7,592 nucleotides of DNA from Pseudomonadota bacterium. Lineage in GTDB: Bacteria > Pseudomonadota > Gammaproteobacteria > Steroidobacterales > Steroidobacteraceae. Shown here in pieces: positions 6,884 to 7,592 of this stretch (position 1 is its first letter; each line of letters starts with the position of its first letter). The notes beneath the pieces are model-generated. The model was not told the origin of the DNA and did no database searches. It saw nothing but the letters and a program-made list of their open reading frames with translations. A program made the position numbers and the translations under genes. The stretch lies in assembly GCA_021817875.1 (NCBI GenBank), contig JAKAFQ010000186.1, positions 1 to 7,592 of the forward strand, written 5' to 3'.

Positions 6884-7592
6884 CTACTCCGCGCCCTGGA
6901 GCCGGCCGATGAGGGTACGGAGAAACACCCGGTTGAACCGCAGCTGACAGGACACCGAGACCTGCTCGAGCTGCGTGGCGCTCACCTTGAGCACTGTCAC
7001 CGCACCGTCGGCGCGCACCGTCGCGGTGCGCTTCGCCCCCGGGACGTAGCTCGCCTCGCCGAAACAGTCCCCCGTCCCGAGAGAGGCGATCCGCTGCCCG
7101 TGGCGCTCCACCAGGCACTGGCCGGAGACCAGGATGTAGAAGCGGTCGTCGAACTCCCCCTCCCGGACGATTTCCTCGCCCGCAGCGTAATGCCGCCAGG
7201 CGCTCGCCCGCAGCACCTCGCGCACTTCCACGTGTGAGAACTCATGAAAGAACTTCAGCCGCCGCAGCACGCCGAACTGTTCCTGCACGTCGATGCGGGC
7301 GTTGCTGTGGCGAAGACGCTGGTGGACCCGGGCGAGCTCGGCGGCGAGCTCGAGCCCGCTGCGCTGGCGCTTGTCCGGATCCTTCTGCAGCGCCGTGACC
7401 ACCACGGTCTCGAGCTCCTCGGAGACCTCCCGGCGCAGCGTGTGGATCGGCGGCGGCGTGGCGTACACGATCTGGTGCAGGAGTTTGTGCAGATTGCCGG
7501 CGCGGAAGGGCCGCGAGCCGGTGAGCAGCTCGTACATGACCGCGCCGAGGGAATAGATGTCCGAACGGGGCGTCAGATCGAGACTCTGCACC
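6884..7592 (-). CDS. Serine/threonine protein kinase with C-terminal cyclic-nucleotide-binding domain (partial, N-terminus off window)
   Basis: Only the last 235 codons are present; the frame runs to the right edge, and the GTG at 7591 is an internal Val, not a start. The first about 90 residues are the end of a Hanks-type kinase C-lobe: subdomain IX TPRSDIYSLGAVMYELLTGSRPF (Asp11 of the visible part), then DPDKRQRS with the subdomain XI Arg75. After a linker comes a cyclic-nucleotide-binding domain (about 113-215) with a phosphate-binding cassette reading FGEASYVPGAKRTATV. Its Glu179 and Arg188 are the residues that normally contact the cyclic nucleotide, so binding of cAMP or cGMP is plausible. 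No membrane segment or helix-turn-helix follows; the protein ends at TAG 6884. The catalytic loop and P-loop are off-window, so kinase activity cannot be judged. The natural reading is a kinase regulated by a second messenger, unlike CRP-type factors. Confidence 0.93.
   Translation of the reverse strand, partial: VQSLDLTPRSDIYSLGAVMYELLTGSRPFRAGNLHKLLHQIVYATPPPIHTLRREVSEELETVVVTALQKDPDKRQRSGLELAAELARVHQRLRHSNARIDVQEQFGVLRRLKFFHEFSHVEVREVLRASAWRHYAAGEEIVREGEFDDRFYILVSGQCLVERHGQRIASLGTGDCFGEASYVPGAKRTATVRADGAVTVLKVSATQLEQVSVSCQLRFNRVFLRTLIGRLQGAE

Overview
The window is GC-rich, densely coding DNA from what looks like a gammaproteobacterial chromosome. The DXS, XseB and FolE2 proteins read like gammaproteobacterial orthologues. 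The high GC, the serine/threonine kinase and the FolE2-type cyclohydrolase suggest the Xanthomonadales / Steroidobacterales / Nevskiales neighbourhood. This placement is inference from protein resemblance and composition, not from a tree. There are no RNA genes, insertion sequences, CRISPR arrays or signs of recent transfer.

Left part (1-1413, minus strand): a rubrerythrin lacking a rubredoxin domain is followed by a two-cluster [4Fe-4S] / CCG-domain protein that runs off the left edge. Together they look like a peroxide or iron-stress module. A 15-bp inverted repeat resembling Fur-superfamily (Irr/PerR-type) operators lies just before the rubrerythrin start. A terminator-like hairpin separates the two genes.

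Centre (1603-4738, plus strand): xseB (exonuclease VII small subunit), dxs (first enzyme of the MEP isoprenoid pathway) and folE2 (first enzyme of folate synthesis) follow one another with gaps of 72 and 58 bases. The usual xseB-ispA-dxs order is broken here: ispA is absent, and the gap carries two inverted repeats instead.

Right part (4745-7592, minus strand): an OmpR-type response regulator and its histidine kinase overlap by four bases and converge on folE2 with only six bases between stop codons. Upstream of them is the C-terminal part of a serine/threonine protein kinase whose kinase domain is followed by a cyclic-nucleotide-binding domain with the key Glu and Arg present. Its N-terminus lies beyond the right edge.

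Most of the window is housekeeping. The parts worth attention are the kinase-cNMP-binding fusion beside a two-component pair, the rubrerythrin / Fe-S module with its putative metal- or peroxide-responsive operator and intergenic hairpin, and the rearranged xseB-dxs junction. I did not find a clearly new biological system.
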